64,000 nucleotides of DNA from Phycisphaerales bacterium Planc_01 (GTDB lineage Bacteria > Planctomycetota > Phycisphaerae > Sedimentisphaerales > Anaerobacaceae), in NCBI GenBank assembly GCA_001603075.1, contig LVBB01000143.1, positions 1 to 64,000 of the forward strand, read 5' to 3'. Of the stretch, positions 16,263 through 25,756 are shown piece by piece; within the stretch, counting starts at the first letter, position 1; every line of letters begins with the position of its first letter. Made by a program: the position numbers and the translations under genes. A model generated the notes under the pieces. It was not told the origin of the DNA. It made no database searches and worked only from the letters and a program-made list of their open reading frames with translations.

Positions 16263-18857
16263 TCACTCTGTTGCCGGTCGTCCGAACGCGATGTCGTCGA
16301 TGTACACGATGCCGGTTCCGCCGGCGGTCGGACTGGTCCTGTTGCCCACGCCGATCGTCATCTTCTCGATCCTCGTCAGACTGACGCCTCCGAACTCGCC
16401 CAGCGCGAGCCGCCACTCCTGCCACTCGGTCGCCAGGACCGCGTCCGGGTCTGCGTGGCCAACCGTCGCGGAGCGCCCGGCGCTGTCCTCCAGCGTGACG
16501 TAGACTGTCTGTGGCGAATTCGCCGCAGCGCCCTGGAAATACAACCGCAGGCTGTCGGCGCCGCTGACCGTCCAATCCTGCAAGTCGTCAAACGTTCGCT
16601 CGGCCTCGGAGTAGAAGGGAGCGAGGGAGTTGTCATACGTCAGGGGCATGGACTGCCGACCGCTGTGGACGATGGTCCGCTCGGCAAACGGCGCGTTAAG
16701 ATACCCGACCGTCGAGCCGGTATTGTTGACCCAGCCGTCGAGCCAGGTATCGAAGATCGTCGTCCTGGCGTCGATGTCGTCGTTGTAGCTCTCGAAGTCG
16801 TCCACCACCGCGTATTCAGCCGTCGTGAAGCTCCAGATGGCGCCGGGCCACACCGCGACGGCATCGGCTTCGTTGACCTCGTCGATCCGCCAGTAGTAGG
16901 TGGCGCCGAACTCCAGGTTGTCCGGGGCGAAGGCTTCGCCGTCCGCCGTACCGGCCGGGGTCAGGGCATCCGGGGCCGTGCCCAGATAGACCTGATGGGA
17001 GACCGCCTGGCGACCGCTGCGCCAAGCGAAGGCCGTGTCGATCTCGACGTCGGCAGCGCCGTCGCCGGGTTGCGGCTCGCGGGCCTGCGCGGGAATGTGC
17101 AGGAAGCGCACTTCGCTCAGGCCGAACTGGCCCGACGTGCCCCACCCGCTGTTGACGGTCAGCCGGACGTATCTGGCCGCCACGCTGCCGAAGTCGACAC
17201 TCGTGTTGGCCGTATACGTGGCCTTGGCGGTGGCCTGAGCAAACTCCACGGTGTCCAGAATCGTCCATTCGGTCCCGTTCTCGGAATACTCGACGGTCAC
17301 GTCTTTGAGCCCGAAACCGAGGATCAGCTCAAACTCGGCGTTGTAGTTCCACGCGAGCATCTCGTGCAGCTTGTGGACGCCATCGAACTCAAACTGAATG
17401 TGCAGGGTCTCGCCGTCTGGCGGACTGGCCAGCCACATGTCGGAGGCCTGAGTCGAGTGTCGATCACCCCAGTTCAATCCGGAGCCGTCGACCGTCCGCT
17501 GCGCCGTGGAAATCCCGTCCGAAATGCCGTTGCTGCTGGCCACAACGCCCTGAATCGGATAGGCAAACGGTTCCGTCGTGAAGCTCCAGACAACGCCCTT
17601 GACGATCGTGTTGTCCGGCGGCGCCATGACTTCGTCGATCCGCCAGTAGTACGTCGTGTCGAAATCAAGCACACCCGGCGGATCGTAGCTGGTCGCCGTC
17701 TGGCCCTGGCCGACAAGCACACCTCTCGGATCGGTGCGGCTGGCGTTGTCCACATCGTCAAAGACGGCGCCGAAGTAGACGTCGTGCGAAGCGACCGCCC
17801 GGCCGGAAGACCACGCGAGACTCGCTGTCCGCCTCACGTCCATGGCGCCATCCGGCGGCTGGGGAGCGCCGGCCACGCGTGCGTCGATGATCTCGATCAC
17901 CTTGCCGACTCCGCCGCTCAGCAGCATTCTGGCCCCATCGTCCACCACATCGAAACCCCAGTTCGGGTTGGTGTCTCCTGTCAACGCGTCAAGCTCTTCT
18001 TTGGTGTATCTGGTATGGAGAGTCCCCAGGGTGGTTGCGTCCGTCATATTGTAGACATAGACCCCATTGTGCGTCGTGTGGACGTACAGGAATCCGTCTA
18101 CCTCCTTGACCGTCCAGAGTCCCCAACTGCCGTCGCCGGTGACGTCGAGGGTCCCCAGCCGCGTGGATACACCTGTGGCCAGATCGATGGCCCAGAATCC
18201 CGCGGCATTCACGCCGGAGTCACCGTAGTAGGCGTAACCACGGTAGACATCGCCCACGCGAACGTTTCGAATGCGCGACGTGGCCCCGGTGGTCACGTAG
18301 CCGTTCGCGTTCCAGGTCGTGTTGGCGCTGACCTGGAATGGTTCGACGCTGACGTCCGTCAGGTACAGGTTGGACCTCAGCCCGCTGGCGTAGCTGTTGT
18401 GGATGATCGTGTCATCATCTACCCAGTCGTACGAACTGGGCCTGACACCGAGATTCGTGGCAAGCACCCGGCTGTCAAGGTTGAGGTCCGGATCGATCCT
18501 TGAGAAGTAGTCGTTGTCGGCGCCGCCGGCGAGCAGTACGTAGGAGGCCGCCGGGAACGCGTCCGCCATGCGGGCCTCAGCGCCGTCTGCGATACCGGCC
18601 ACGGCCTCATAGTCGGTCGAACCCACCGGGTAGCAGCCTACGCCGCGATTGGGAGAGTTGATCTGAACGACGTAGTTCCTGCCCCCGTACGAACGCGGGT
18701 TGTACATGGAGCTGCTGGCGCCAAGGTCTGTTCCAAAGTCCATGACCGCGCCGACTCGCAGCGCCGCGCCGGGCACAGGCACGCCCAAAACCTGCGGTGT
18801 TATTGCGAGCGTCACAAGGAAGAGAAACGAAGTCAGAAAAGACAGCCTCTTGCACAT
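16263..18857 (-). CDS. Large exported protein: beta-propeller-like head, fibronectin-like, discoidin, jelly-roll
   Basis: The start at 18857 is chosen because GAGGAGG lies six bases before it; an ATG at 18863 directly abuts that site. The 864-residue product has a signal peptide (to about residue 25). A head of about 310 residues with repeated WxxDLATG-like strands follows, probably a propeller. Then come a fibronectin-like module with SHDVYFG (about 335-430), an F5/8 discoidin domain (about 435-580), a second fibronectin-like module with SHQVYLGT, and a C-terminal jelly-roll beginning VDDFESYNDD and ending in VYIDDIAFG. No catalytic residues are recognisable. From the first fibronectin-like module on it is clearly paralogous to the protein at 4213-7167, but the head differs, so head exchange on a common stalk is likely. 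Confidence 0.75.
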   Translation of the reverse strand: MCKRLSFLTSFLFLVTLAITPQVLGVPVPGAALRVGAVMDFGTDLGASSSMYNPRSYGGRNYVVQINSPNRGVGCYPVGSTDYEAVAGIADGAEARMADAFPAASYVLLAGGADNDYFSRIDPDLNLDSRVLATNLGVRPSSYDWVDDDTIIHNSYASGLRSNLYLTDVSVEPFQVSANTTWNANGYVTTGATSRIRNVRVGDVYRGYAYYGDSGVNAAGFWAIDLATGVSTRLGTLDVTGDGSWGLWTVKEVDGFLYVHTTHNGVYVYNMTDATTLGTLHTRYTKEELDALTGDTNPNWGFDVVDDGARMLLSGGVGKVIEIIDARVAGAPQPPDGAMDVRRTASLAWSSGRAVASHDVYFGAVFDDVDNASRTDPRGVLVGQGQTATSYDPPGVLDFDTTYYWRIDEVMAPPDNTIVKGVVWSFTTEPFAYPIQGVVASSNGISDGISTAQRTVDGSGLNWGDRHSTQASDMWLASPPDGETLHIQFEFDGVHKLHEMLAWNYNAEFELILGFGLKDVTVEYSENGTEWTILDTVEFAQATAKATYTANTSVDFGSVAARYVRLTVNSGWGTSGQFGLSEVRFLHIPAQAREPQPGDGAADVEIDTAFAWRSGRQAVSHQVYLGTAPDALTPAGTADGEAFAPDNLEFGATYYWRIDEVNEADAVAVWPGAIWSFTTAEYAVVDDFESYNDDIDARTTIFDTWLDGWVNNTGSTVGYLNAPFAERTIVHSGRQSMPLTYDNSLAPFYSEAERTFDDLQDWTVSGADSLRLYFQGAAANSPQTVYVTLEDSAGRSATVGHADPDAVLATEWQEWRLALGEFGGVSLTRIEKMTIGVGNRTSPTAGGTGIVYIDDIAFGRPATE

Positions 18858-18934
18858 GGTCATCCTCCTCTAAGAGTCAAACCGGCACTTCCTACCTGCC
18901 CTGACAGCCTGTAATCCTGGACCGCACAGCCTCT

Positions 18935-18964
18935 ATGATACCGCGACACCGCCCCCGATCTCAA
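18935..18964 (-). promoter_or_regulatory. Predicted promoter of the propeller/discoidin gene
   Basis: On the minus strand TTGAGA (18964-18959) and TATCAT (18940-18935) are 18 bases apart, 78 bases before the start at 18857. It has the same -35 box as the promoter predicted for the paralogue at 4213-7167, where the distance to the start is also close to 78 bases. Confidence 0.45.
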
Positions 18965-19106
18965 GAGTTTCGGCTGTCAAACCGGGCCCGGACGGCGAGA
19001 ATCTGCTATTTCTGCCGCAGGATCGGGCGTTTCGCCGCTTCTTCGGCACAGATCCGGCGCCATTTTCTCGTTTCTGAGCCTCCTTCTGACTGCGCATCGC
19101 ACCCGG

Positions 19107-19952
19107 TCAGAAATCCAGCAGCCTCAAGACGTCCTCGATGGTCCCCTCCTTGCTGATCCGGCGACCCGGCCCGGAGGGCTCGTCGAAGACCAGATACTCC
19201 TTCTTCGCCTGGATGGGGAGCGAGAGCCTGTAGGGTTGGCAGTCTGCAATGGCGGCCACGGCGCGCCTGGCGCCTTCGTAGAGGGCCTGGCGAGTCTCGT
19301 CGAACGGGTACAGCTCGGCCGCCTCGCGTGCGATGCCCCGCTTGACGGACACCGTGACACACTCGGGCCCGAAGAACTTGCGGCTCTCCCGGCACGCCGC
19401 CTCGTCGCCTGTCACCATGATGGTCGGGACACCGTAGTGTCCGGCGATGGCGGCGCACTGGACCAGCTCACCCGATTCGACGCCGTTGTACCAGTAGCGG
19501 TTTTCGCTGCGCGACGATTGGGTGTGACAGAGCACTCCGTCGGGCGTGCCCATCATGGCGTGGGCGCCCAACTGGATCATGCCGGCGAACGATTCGTCAA
19601 GGCCCGTGAGCGGACCCGGACGTGGTGTTCCCGTTATATACTTGGCGCCCGGCTCCGTCAGGTGCGGAACGAACGCCTGCGACCCGTGGCCGTCCAGTAC
19701 GACAATGTCGGTCGCGCCGGCCGCCCGCAAGCCGCGAACGACGGCCGCGATGTCGCCCATCAGGTATTCCTTGGCCTTCTCACCCAGCGGGTTGCCCGGC
19801 TCCCGCGTCTGGGCGAACCGGTATACGCCGCTGGCCCCCTCCAGATCGGTGACGATGTAGATGCGAAGCGGGTCCGCCGCCAGCGACAGCGATACGCAGG
19901 CAAACAGGAACAGCCAGCCGACAAGGCAAATAGCAGGAATTTGGGGTCTCAT
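19107..19952 (-). CDS. Exported M55-family D-aminopeptidase
   Basis: The 281-residue product has a clear signal peptide (VGWLFLFACVSLSLA, to about residue 26). The metal-binding pattern of peptidase family M55 (DppA) follows: TDLEGASGV near the mature N-terminus, DGHGSQ, GAHAMMGTPDGVLCHTQSS, then VTGDEAACRE. All expected Asp, Glu and His ligands are present, so a zinc aminopeptidase active on D-amino-acid or beta-linked dipeptides is likely. Classical DppA is cytoplasmic; export here suggests a role in the periplasm, perhaps on peptidoglycan peptides. It lies 53 bases downstream of the beta-helix gene on the same strand and may be co-transcribed. The ribosome site AGGTG precedes the ATG. Confidence 0.8.
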   Translation of the reverse strand: MRPQIPAICLVGWLFLFACVSLSLAADPLRIYIVTDLEGASGVYRFAQTREPGNPLGEKAKEYLMGDIAAVVRGLRAAGATDIVVLDGHGSQAFVPHLTEPGAKYITGTPRPGPLTGLDESFAGMIQLGAHAMMGTPDGVLCHTQSSRSENRYWYNGVESGELVQCAAIAGHYGVPTIMVTGDEAACRESRKFFGPECVTVSVKRGIAREAAELYPFDETRQALYEGARRAVAAIADCQPYRLSLPIQAKKEYLVFDEPSGPGRRISKEGTIEDVLRLLDF

Positions 19953-20005
19953 GGTTCACCTCAGTATAACTGTGGTCTGTGGCAGGACATGATCCTCCGC
20001 CGTCA

Positions 20006-22075
20006 TCATCGGCCGGGAACGCCTGTGCGATATTCGTCCTCGTACAGACCGATCTTCTCGAAGGGAATCGGCTTGAAGCCGATCTTGTGCGCCGGCGAGT
20101 TCTCCTGAAGGCCGAACGTCGCCGGCGGCGCGCCTTCAAAAAGCGGATCGACGTCCACACAGTTGTCCGTGAACGTGATGTAGGGTCGCGCCTTGCCCTC
20201 TACTTCGTCCCACCGGCCGCCCCAGGAAACGTTGCGAACCACGACATTGCCCTTGGGCGCCGCCGGCTCATCCTGAACGATCCCGACCAGCTCAGGATAA
20301 CGATTGCGCCAGAGCGGCGACGTATAAGGCATGGCCTTGAGCCGCTCCATCATCGTGGTCTCCACACTGTCGCTGGCCCACCCCATCGCGCGCGCGTCGA
20401 TGTGCAGCGCCGGCCGGCAGTCGACAAAGATGTTGTTCTCGACGGAGCAGTCGCGCCCACCTCCGATGAAGGCGGCTCGGGTTACCCTGTAGAAGACATT
20501 GCCGTAGATCTGCGTGCCGCAGAACATATCGTCCAGATAGACGCCGACGCACCCGTGCCCCCGAAATCCCGTGATGTCGTGCAGGTAGTTGTGGCGGATG
20601 ACCGTGCCTCGCATCGTCCAGTCCCGTCCGGCGTAGATCGCCCCGGCGTCGTTGGATTCGAGGCACACATCGTGGATCTCGTTGAACTCCATGATGTGAT
20701 CGTTGCCGCCGAACGAGATCGCCATGTGGGGCGCATCGTGGATCAGGTTGTGCGCCGCGCGGTTGCCCACGCCATCGAGCGAGATCGCGGGCGTGTACAT
20801 GCGGTTCCATCGGCCGTAGTGATGCAGATGGTTGTTGTCCGCGAAGTGCCCGCCGGGTGTGAGCGACAATCGCTCGCCCCCGCTCATGCTGATGCCGCCG
20901 TTGCCCGTCCCATAGACATCGCAGGCGACGACGCCGTTGGCGGCGCCCCCTTCGATCCGCACAGCCCTGTCGCCCAGGTTGCGCAGCACGCAGCCGGCGA
21001 TGAGCGTGTGCTCGCAGTCGCGCATCATGATGGCCGTGCCGCGAGCCGCTTCGAAGGTCAGCCCCCGAACGGTTACGTGCGACACACCTTCGAGAGTTAC
21101 GAGCGTGTCCAGGACAGAGACGACCACCCGCCCCTCGTCAATCGGCTTCGGCGGCCAGAAATAGAGAATGCCCGTCTGGCGGTCCAGATACCACTCGCCC
21201 GGCGTATCGAGTTCCGCCAGGATGTTCATCCCATAGAACCACTGACCGATGCGGTAGCCGTAGCTGTGATACGGCGGCATCACGGAGAGGATGCGTTTCT
21301 CCGGATCGATGGCTTCGACCTTCTGCCGCTGGTCGGACCAGTCCCAGAACCAGTAGCCATGCACCCACGCGTCCTTCTCCTGGAGCCAGCGGCTCGGCCG
21401 GTCCCCTTCGTACATGAATTGGCCGGTCTTGCTGCCCTTCGTGCCTCGGACATCGACGGTGTCGGGTTCGACCAGCCCCACGATCGTGACGAACCCCTCG
21501 TTCGGCCAACGGGCCAGTGTCATGGGCTCATCATCGAAGAACAGCTCCAGGCCCCCGCCTTTCACCTCGCCATAGTCACGGATGCCGGCCGCCTTCAGAT
21601 CGGCCTGGAGGACCTTGTCCCGGGCCTCCGCCGCCAGTCCCTTGAGAACGGCATCGTCCGTCACCGGCTGCCAACGGTTCACCTGTCGGCCTCCGACCAG
21701 GCGCACTTCCTCGTTCGGATACGCCCGGTATGCCACGGGATTGCCGGGACGGCCGGAATCCTCCGCCGTCAATACGAACGGCGCGGACCGTTCATATGTA
21801 CCCGCCCTCAACCAGACGATAGTCTCCTCACTGCGATCCAACCTGCGCACGGCATCACGAGCCGCCTCAAGGGTCTGGAACGGCTCCTCCCTCGTGCCAG
21901 CCTGGGCATCGTTGCCGTGCGGCGAGACGAAGAACTCCGCCGCGCCGCATGGGTGAAACGCCGTCGCCGAGACACTTGTCAGCACAACGGCCGTCACAAC
22001 CGTTCTTCGCCAGACCTCTCCAGAAAGAGGCAACCGACCTTTTGCAGACTTCACTCGTGCGTTCATCCGAAGCAT
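20006..22075 (-). CDS. Exported right-handed parallel beta-helix protein (pectate lyase-like fold)
   Basis: The 689-residue product has a signal peptide and opens its mature part with FFVSPHGNDAQAGT, the DUF1565-type lead-in found before parallel beta-helices. A long run of short beta-strand repeats follows, such as GVSHVTVRGLTFEAARGTAI, then DCEHTLIAGCVLRNLGDRAV, then GNGGISMSGG. This is the solenoid of polysaccharide lyases and epimerases. No single catalytic dyad could be assigned, so its activity (lyase, epimerase or binding only) is open. Two starts are possible: 22075 (closest to GAGAGG) and 22066. The M55 gene follows 53 bases downstream. Confidence 0.75.
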   Translation of the reverse strand: MLRMNARVKSAKGRLPLSGEVWRRTVVTAVVLTSVSATAFHPCGAAEFFVSPHGNDAQAGTREEPFQTLEAARDAVRRLDRSEETIVWLRAGTYERSAPFVLTAEDSGRPGNPVAYRAYPNEEVRLVGGRQVNRWQPVTDDAVLKGLAAEARDKVLQADLKAAGIRDYGEVKGGGLELFFDDEPMTLARWPNEGFVTIVGLVEPDTVDVRGTKGSKTGQFMYEGDRPSRWLQEKDAWVHGYWFWDWSDQRQKVEAIDPEKRILSVMPPYHSYGYRIGQWFYGMNILAELDTPGEWYLDRQTGILYFWPPKPIDEGRVVVSVLDTLVTLEGVSHVTVRGLTFEAARGTAIMMRDCEHTLIAGCVLRNLGDRAVRIEGGAANGVVACDVYGTGNGGISMSGGERLSLTPGGHFADNNHLHHYGRWNRMYTPAISLDGVGNRAAHNLIHDAPHMAISFGGNDHIMEFNEIHDVCLESNDAGAIYAGRDWTMRGTVIRHNYLHDITGFRGHGCVGVYLDDMFCGTQIYGNVFYRVTRAAFIGGGRDCSVENNIFVDCRPALHIDARAMGWASDSVETTMMERLKAMPYTSPLWRNRYPELVGIVQDEPAAPKGNVVVRNVSWGGRWDEVEGKARPYITFTDNCVDVDPLFEGAPPATFGLQENSPAHKIGFKPIPFEKIGLYEDEYRTGVPGR

Positions 22076-22157
22076 CCGCCTCTCTGTCGATCACAGTCGC
22101 TTTTGTCGTGGCGTGCACCCATCTGTCGATGTCGGCCCACACGCCGCCACCGATGCC

Positions 22158-22185
22158 ATCATAGTGAACCAGCGTCCCCAGGCAA
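22158..22185 (-). promoter_or_regulatory. Predicted promoter of the beta-helix gene
   Basis: On the minus strand TTGCCT (22185-22180) and TATGAT (22163-22158) are 16 bases apart, 83 bases before the start at 22075. Prediction by eye. Confidence 0.4.
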
Positions 22186-22219
22186 ACCAGAATCACGATC
22201 GACGGGGGATCGATTTCTC

Positions 22220-22248
22220 TTGGACCGCGGCCCGTGCCGTGCAATAAT
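22220..22248 (+). promoter_or_regulatory. Predicted promoter of the first DUF1080 lipoprotein gene
   Basis: TTGGAC at 22220-22225 and AATAAT at 22243-22248 are 17 bases apart, 68 bases before the start at 22316. It would be divergent from the beta-helix promoter, the two lying within 90 bases. Confidence 0.4.
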
Positions 22249-22315
22249 CCTCCACTGTGGCGTGCCGGGCCTCTCGCCGGTTATCGGCCATCCAGGTCGA
22301 GAAAGGAGAACCGCT

Positions 22316-23236
22316 ATGCGTCTGGTGTCAAGTTCACTGCTGGTCGCGGGCCTTGTCCTGCTGGCTGCCTCATGCCAGAAGCACCACACCTGCGACAGAG
22401 CGGAAGCCCCGGGATCGGAGCCAGCCGTGCCGACAGGCTTCGTGTCGCTCTTCAACGGAGTGAACCTGGACGGCTGGACGGTGCGCGATCCCCAGAACCG
22501 CGACTGGCAGGTTGTCGAGGGCGTCATCGACTGCGACCCGCATGAGGGACCGGGCGACCGGAATCTGTGGACCGCCGGGAGCTACGGCGACTTCGAGCTG
22601 CTCGTCGATTGGCGCATCAAGCATAGCCCGTACATCAACCGGTCTGCCAAGGTCATCCTGCCCGATGGGACGTACAAGAAAGACGATGCCGGCGAGGATG
22701 TGCTCTTCGAGGTTCCGAATACGGATTCCGGCGTCTTCCTTCGCGGCCAGCACAAGTCGCAGGTGAACATCTGGTGCTGGCCTGTCGGTTCAGGGGAGGT
22801 ATGGGGCTATCGCACCGATCCGGCTTTTTCGCCCGAGGTCCACGCCTCGGTGACGCCGAAACGCAGAGCGGATCGGCCGATCGGTCAGTGGAACACCTTT
22901 CACATCGTCATGAAGGGCGACCGCCTGACGGTCAGCCTCAACGGCCAACGGGTCCTCGACAACGCACAGCTTCCCGGCGTCCCGGCCCGGGGCCCAATCG
23001 CTTTGCAGCATCACGGCGCCCGCCAAGACGGGCAGTGGGGAGCGTCCTTTCTCCAGTTCCGCCGCATCTTCATAAGGGAATTGGACAAGCCGCCCGGTCC
23101 TGTTGGCACCACTCTCGAAAGATCCGCCCAATCCGATGCCGGACCGTGCCATATACCATGGACGGCTCGAAGCTCTTTGGGTCAGACGGCCGGAGGCCGT
23201 GGGTCTAAAGGCGAGGCAACATTGCTGTACTTATGA
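22316..23236 (+). CDS. DUF1080 (3-keto-disaccharide hydrolase-type) lipoprotein
   Basis: The start at 22316 has AAGGAG seven bases upstream; the frame is open to 19979, but that part is antisense to the beta-helix gene. The 306-residue product has a lipoprotein signal with LAASC as lipobox, so it should be lipid-anchored. The DUF1080 jelly-roll follows: FVSLFNGVNLDGWTV, then NTDSGVFLRGQ, WNTFHIVMKGDRLTVSLNG and FRRIFIREL. Members of this family hydrolyse 3-keto-glycosides or act as glycan-binding laminarinase-like folds. The domain ends near residue 258; the remaining 48 residues (from KPPGP) have no family match and cover a palindrome at 23186-23200, which suggests that an ancestral stop codon was lost. 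Confidence 0.8.
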   Translation: MRLVSSSLLVAGLVLLAASCQKHHTCDRAEAPGSEPAVPTGFVSLFNGVNLDGWTVRDPQNRDWQVVEGVIDCDPHEGPGDRNLWTAGSYGDFELLVDWRIKHSPYINRSAKVILPDGTYKKDDAGEDVLFEVPNTDSGVFLRGQHKSQVNIWCWPVGSGEVWGYRTDPAFSPEVHASVTPKRRADRPIGQWNTFHIVMKGDRLTVSLNGQRVLDNAQLPGVPARGPIALQHHGARQDGQWGASFLQFRRIFIRELDKPPGPVGTTLERSAQSDAGPCHIPWTARSSLGQTAGGRGSKGEATLLYL

Positions 23237-23424
23237 TGCAGGCCGAAGCGGAGCCGAAGCCGCACCGAAGGGCAAACGAATCCCTTCGTGGCGCGCCGCT
23301 TGCGCGCTTCGCGGCTTGGGTAGGTCCATACAACCGCTTTTGTCAACACCTTCGCGTGGGTAGTCCGTGAGCCATGGCTCGCAGGAAGTTGTGGCCGGTA
23401 GGGTTTCGTATGAATTCCATGCTC

Positions 23425-25626
23425 TCAGTAGTTGACAATCAGCACGTCATGGATGTCCTGAACAGTCGCCTCCAGACGTCGTCCTCGCCGCTTCAGGTTC
23501 GTGGATTCGTTGAAGGCCCCGGCGCGCTTGATGGACTCGGCGAACTCGACGGTTGCCCGATACATCGGGACATCCTCGATCAGACCGGGCAGAATGTTGG
23601 GGCGTTCCTTCGGAGGTGTCGTCTGCGGCGACGAGTTATAACCAAGCAGGTGAATGCGCAGCGTGCGTTTGGTCGGATCGTCGGTGACGACAGCCTGTAC
23701 CGTGGACGGGGCTGTGATTCGCACGCGCGGGTTTGGGTTCAGAAATCGTACCGCATTGGCCAGCAGCCGGCGGGCCTCGACAATATGATGCTCGCTCGCC
23801 GTGGCATAGTCGGGCGAGCAGGCGAACGTGAGGACTCGGCCCTTGCCGACCTCGTTCAACAGGATCGCCGGACCGACCGGCGAATCGGCGCTCATCGGCC
23901 AGTCCGTGCCTTCCCTTCCCTCTCGCTGGCGCGTGGTCCGGAATGGTTGCAGCAGTTGCCCCACAGAGAGCGAGGTCGTAGCTTCCAGCACGGCGGCAGG
24001 CCCCTTGACCAGGAAGGGCCAGTCAACTGCGATGTCACGGCTCAGTTGGGCAGCCGATTCGCTTCCGTTGACAAATCGCACCCAGTTGTCCAGAGAGTCA
24101 AGGCGACGGATGAACCGAGCGCCGGATAGCTCGCTCAGGGCCGAGGTGGCCTGCGGCTCGCCGCGCCAGCCGAGCAGCCCGGACCAGCCCGTCAGGATCA
24201 AATTCCCACCCTGTTCGACGTAGCGGCCCAGCATCTTCACTTCGCGCTCCGTGAGGATCGCCGCATTCGGGAGCACCACAACGGGGAACTTGCCGAGCCG
24301 CTCGACAGTTGCATTCTCATCCAGCACGATCCCCCAGGGGATGTGCTCATAAACGAAGGCCTTGTGCGCGCCCTGGAAGCTCTGGAAGTAATCGGCCGGT
24401 CGTTCACGTCCCAGCCAGTCACGCGTTCGGCTGCTGAAGTAGATTCCCACCTCCGCGACGGGCTGGTGCCCGAAATGCGCTCGCTTGGAATGCACCTCCC
24501 GGAATGCAGCGCCGATCCGCTCGTAGGCCACGGGGTCGAGCCAGCCATCGAACCCGGTCTTGTCCACCATCGTCACGAAGGTGCCGTGGGCCAGCAGCGT
24601 CAGCAGTTCCCAGCGAATGTCGTGGAGCGGTCGCGTCGTCTGGTCGTGGTACATCCGCACGCCCCGCTGCATAGCCACCTGAACGGGCAGTCCCGGCGTG
24701 GCGGCCCGATAGAACTCGGCGTTAAGTCCGACCGTCAGCGCGCTGAAGCCCCAGACACCGGTCTCGCCCGTCACGAAATCACCATTGCCCGCATGCTGCA
24801 CCGGCCGCTGGCCCACCTCCCACGAGAACGGCGGATTGCCGTGATAGTTGTAGTCAATCGTCGCGGTCGGGTTGAGCGATTTGATGTGATCGTAGAGGGC
24901 CCGCTGAAATCGCATACTTGAGGCGTAGCGGAACTCGAGCATGTGGTCCCATCTCTCGTCCCAGGTCGGTCCCTCGGGCATCGGATGGCCATATTGGGCT
25001 TCGAAGGCCTTGCGGCAGTGTTCGCACCAGCAGCCGTAGGGAGGGCCGAACCCCTGGTCCAGCATGTCGAGGTGAAAGCCGGCGATGCCGTAGGCGAGCT
25101 GCTCGGCGACGATCTGCTTTATCGCTTCGAGGTAGCCGGAGTCGTAGCAGAACCGCCCAATCCGGTTGCCCGCCGGGTCGCGCATCTCGAACTCCGGATG
25201 CTCCCGCAGATAGTGGCCGCCCTGCTGCACAACACAATAGGCAATCACGGGCAGATGCGAGTCCGCCGCTTCGTCCATCGTCTCCCGCAGCGGGTCTCGC
25301 TGGCCCAACCCTGCTGGCTTGGGCAGCAGCTTCGAGTCGTAGTAGGCGTAGTCCCCATCCCGCGCCCAGATGACGATATACTCGCATCGAGCGGACAGGC
25401 AGCGACGGACAATTTCGCGCCCGTTGAACTCAGAACAGTAGCGTGTATCATTCGGATCGCTGTGGCCGAACTGAGCGCCCGTGGGCCCAACCTCCATTCC
25501 GACCAGTGAACGACGGAACCAGGGTGGATCGACGGCCATCTCGCTCGCGCGAATGGGGGGTGCCGCCAAACTGCAGAACACAACCCACGCCGCCACCGCA
25601 ACCTCAAAGCATCGCATGCCATTCAT
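23425..25626 (-). CDS. Exported GHL6-like glycoside hydrolase with beta-galactosidase trimerisation-like domain
   Basis: The 733-residue product has a signal peptide (to about residue 27) and then a TIM-barrel of the hypothetical glycosyl hydrolase 6 type, related to GH29/GH42 families. It carries CEYIVIWARDGDYAYYDSKL, then the barrel strand GIAGFHLDMLDQG, and the CWCEHC cysteine cluster seen in these proteins. The Asp in FHLDMLD and a later Glu (for example in FVTGETGVWG) are candidate catalytic residues by position only. From about residue 415 a class-I-amidotransferase-like domain follows (PVVVLPNAAILTEREV, YVEQGGNLILTG), as in the trimerisation domain of GH42 enzymes. The start at 25626 has GAGGG six bases upstream. 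The substrate is unknown. Confidence 0.7.
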   Translation of the reverse strand: MNGMRCFEVAVAAWVVFCSLAAPPIRASEMAVDPPWFRRSLVGMEVGPTGAQFGHSDPNDTRYCSEFNGREIVRRCLSARCEYIVIWARDGDYAYYDSKLLPKPAGLGQRDPLRETMDEAADSHLPVIAYCVVQQGGHYLREHPEFEMRDPAGNRIGRFCYDSGYLEAIKQIVAEQLAYGIAGFHLDMLDQGFGPPYGCWCEHCRKAFEAQYGHPMPEGPTWDERWDHMLEFRYASSMRFQRALYDHIKSLNPTATIDYNYHGNPPFSWEVGQRPVQHAGNGDFVTGETGVWGFSALTVGLNAEFYRAATPGLPVQVAMQRGVRMYHDQTTRPLHDIRWELLTLLAHGTFVTMVDKTGFDGWLDPVAYERIGAAFREVHSKRAHFGHQPVAEVGIYFSSRTRDWLGRERPADYFQSFQGAHKAFVYEHIPWGIVLDENATVERLGKFPVVVLPNAAILTEREVKMLGRYVEQGGNLILTGWSGLLGWRGEPQATSALSELSGARFIRRLDSLDNWVRFVNGSESAAQLSRDIAVDWPFLVKGPAAVLEATTSLSVGQLLQPFRTTRQREGREGTDWPMSADSPVGPAILLNEVGKGRVLTFACSPDYATASEHHIVEARRLLANAVRFLNPNPRVRITAPSTVQAVVTDDPTKRTLRIHLLGYNSSPQTTPPKERPNILPGLIEDVPMYRATVEFAESIKRAGAFNESTNLKRRGRRLEATVQDIHDVLIVNY

Positions 25627-25704
25627 AGCCAGCCCTCGTCTTCTGCCGCCGACAGCCTGAGAACCGCTGGAAGGCTATCGCCATAGCGGGTCACATCGGA
25701 ACTC

Positions 25705-25732
25705 ATGATACCGGATGGTCTCGCGCATGCAA
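25705..25732 (-). promoter_or_regulatory. Predicted promoter of the GHL6-like gene
   Basis: On the minus strand TTGCAT (25732-25727) and TATCAT (25710-25705) are 16 bases apart, 79 bases before the start at 25626. Prediction by eye. Confidence 0.4.
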
Positions 25733-25756
25733 GGAATGAACGAAATGGGATGATTC

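Noticed and set aside
19979-22315. Long upstream extension of the DUF1080 gene frame
   Set aside because: It is antisense to the beta-helix gene; the lipoprotein signal and AAGGAG site at 22316 fix the true start.
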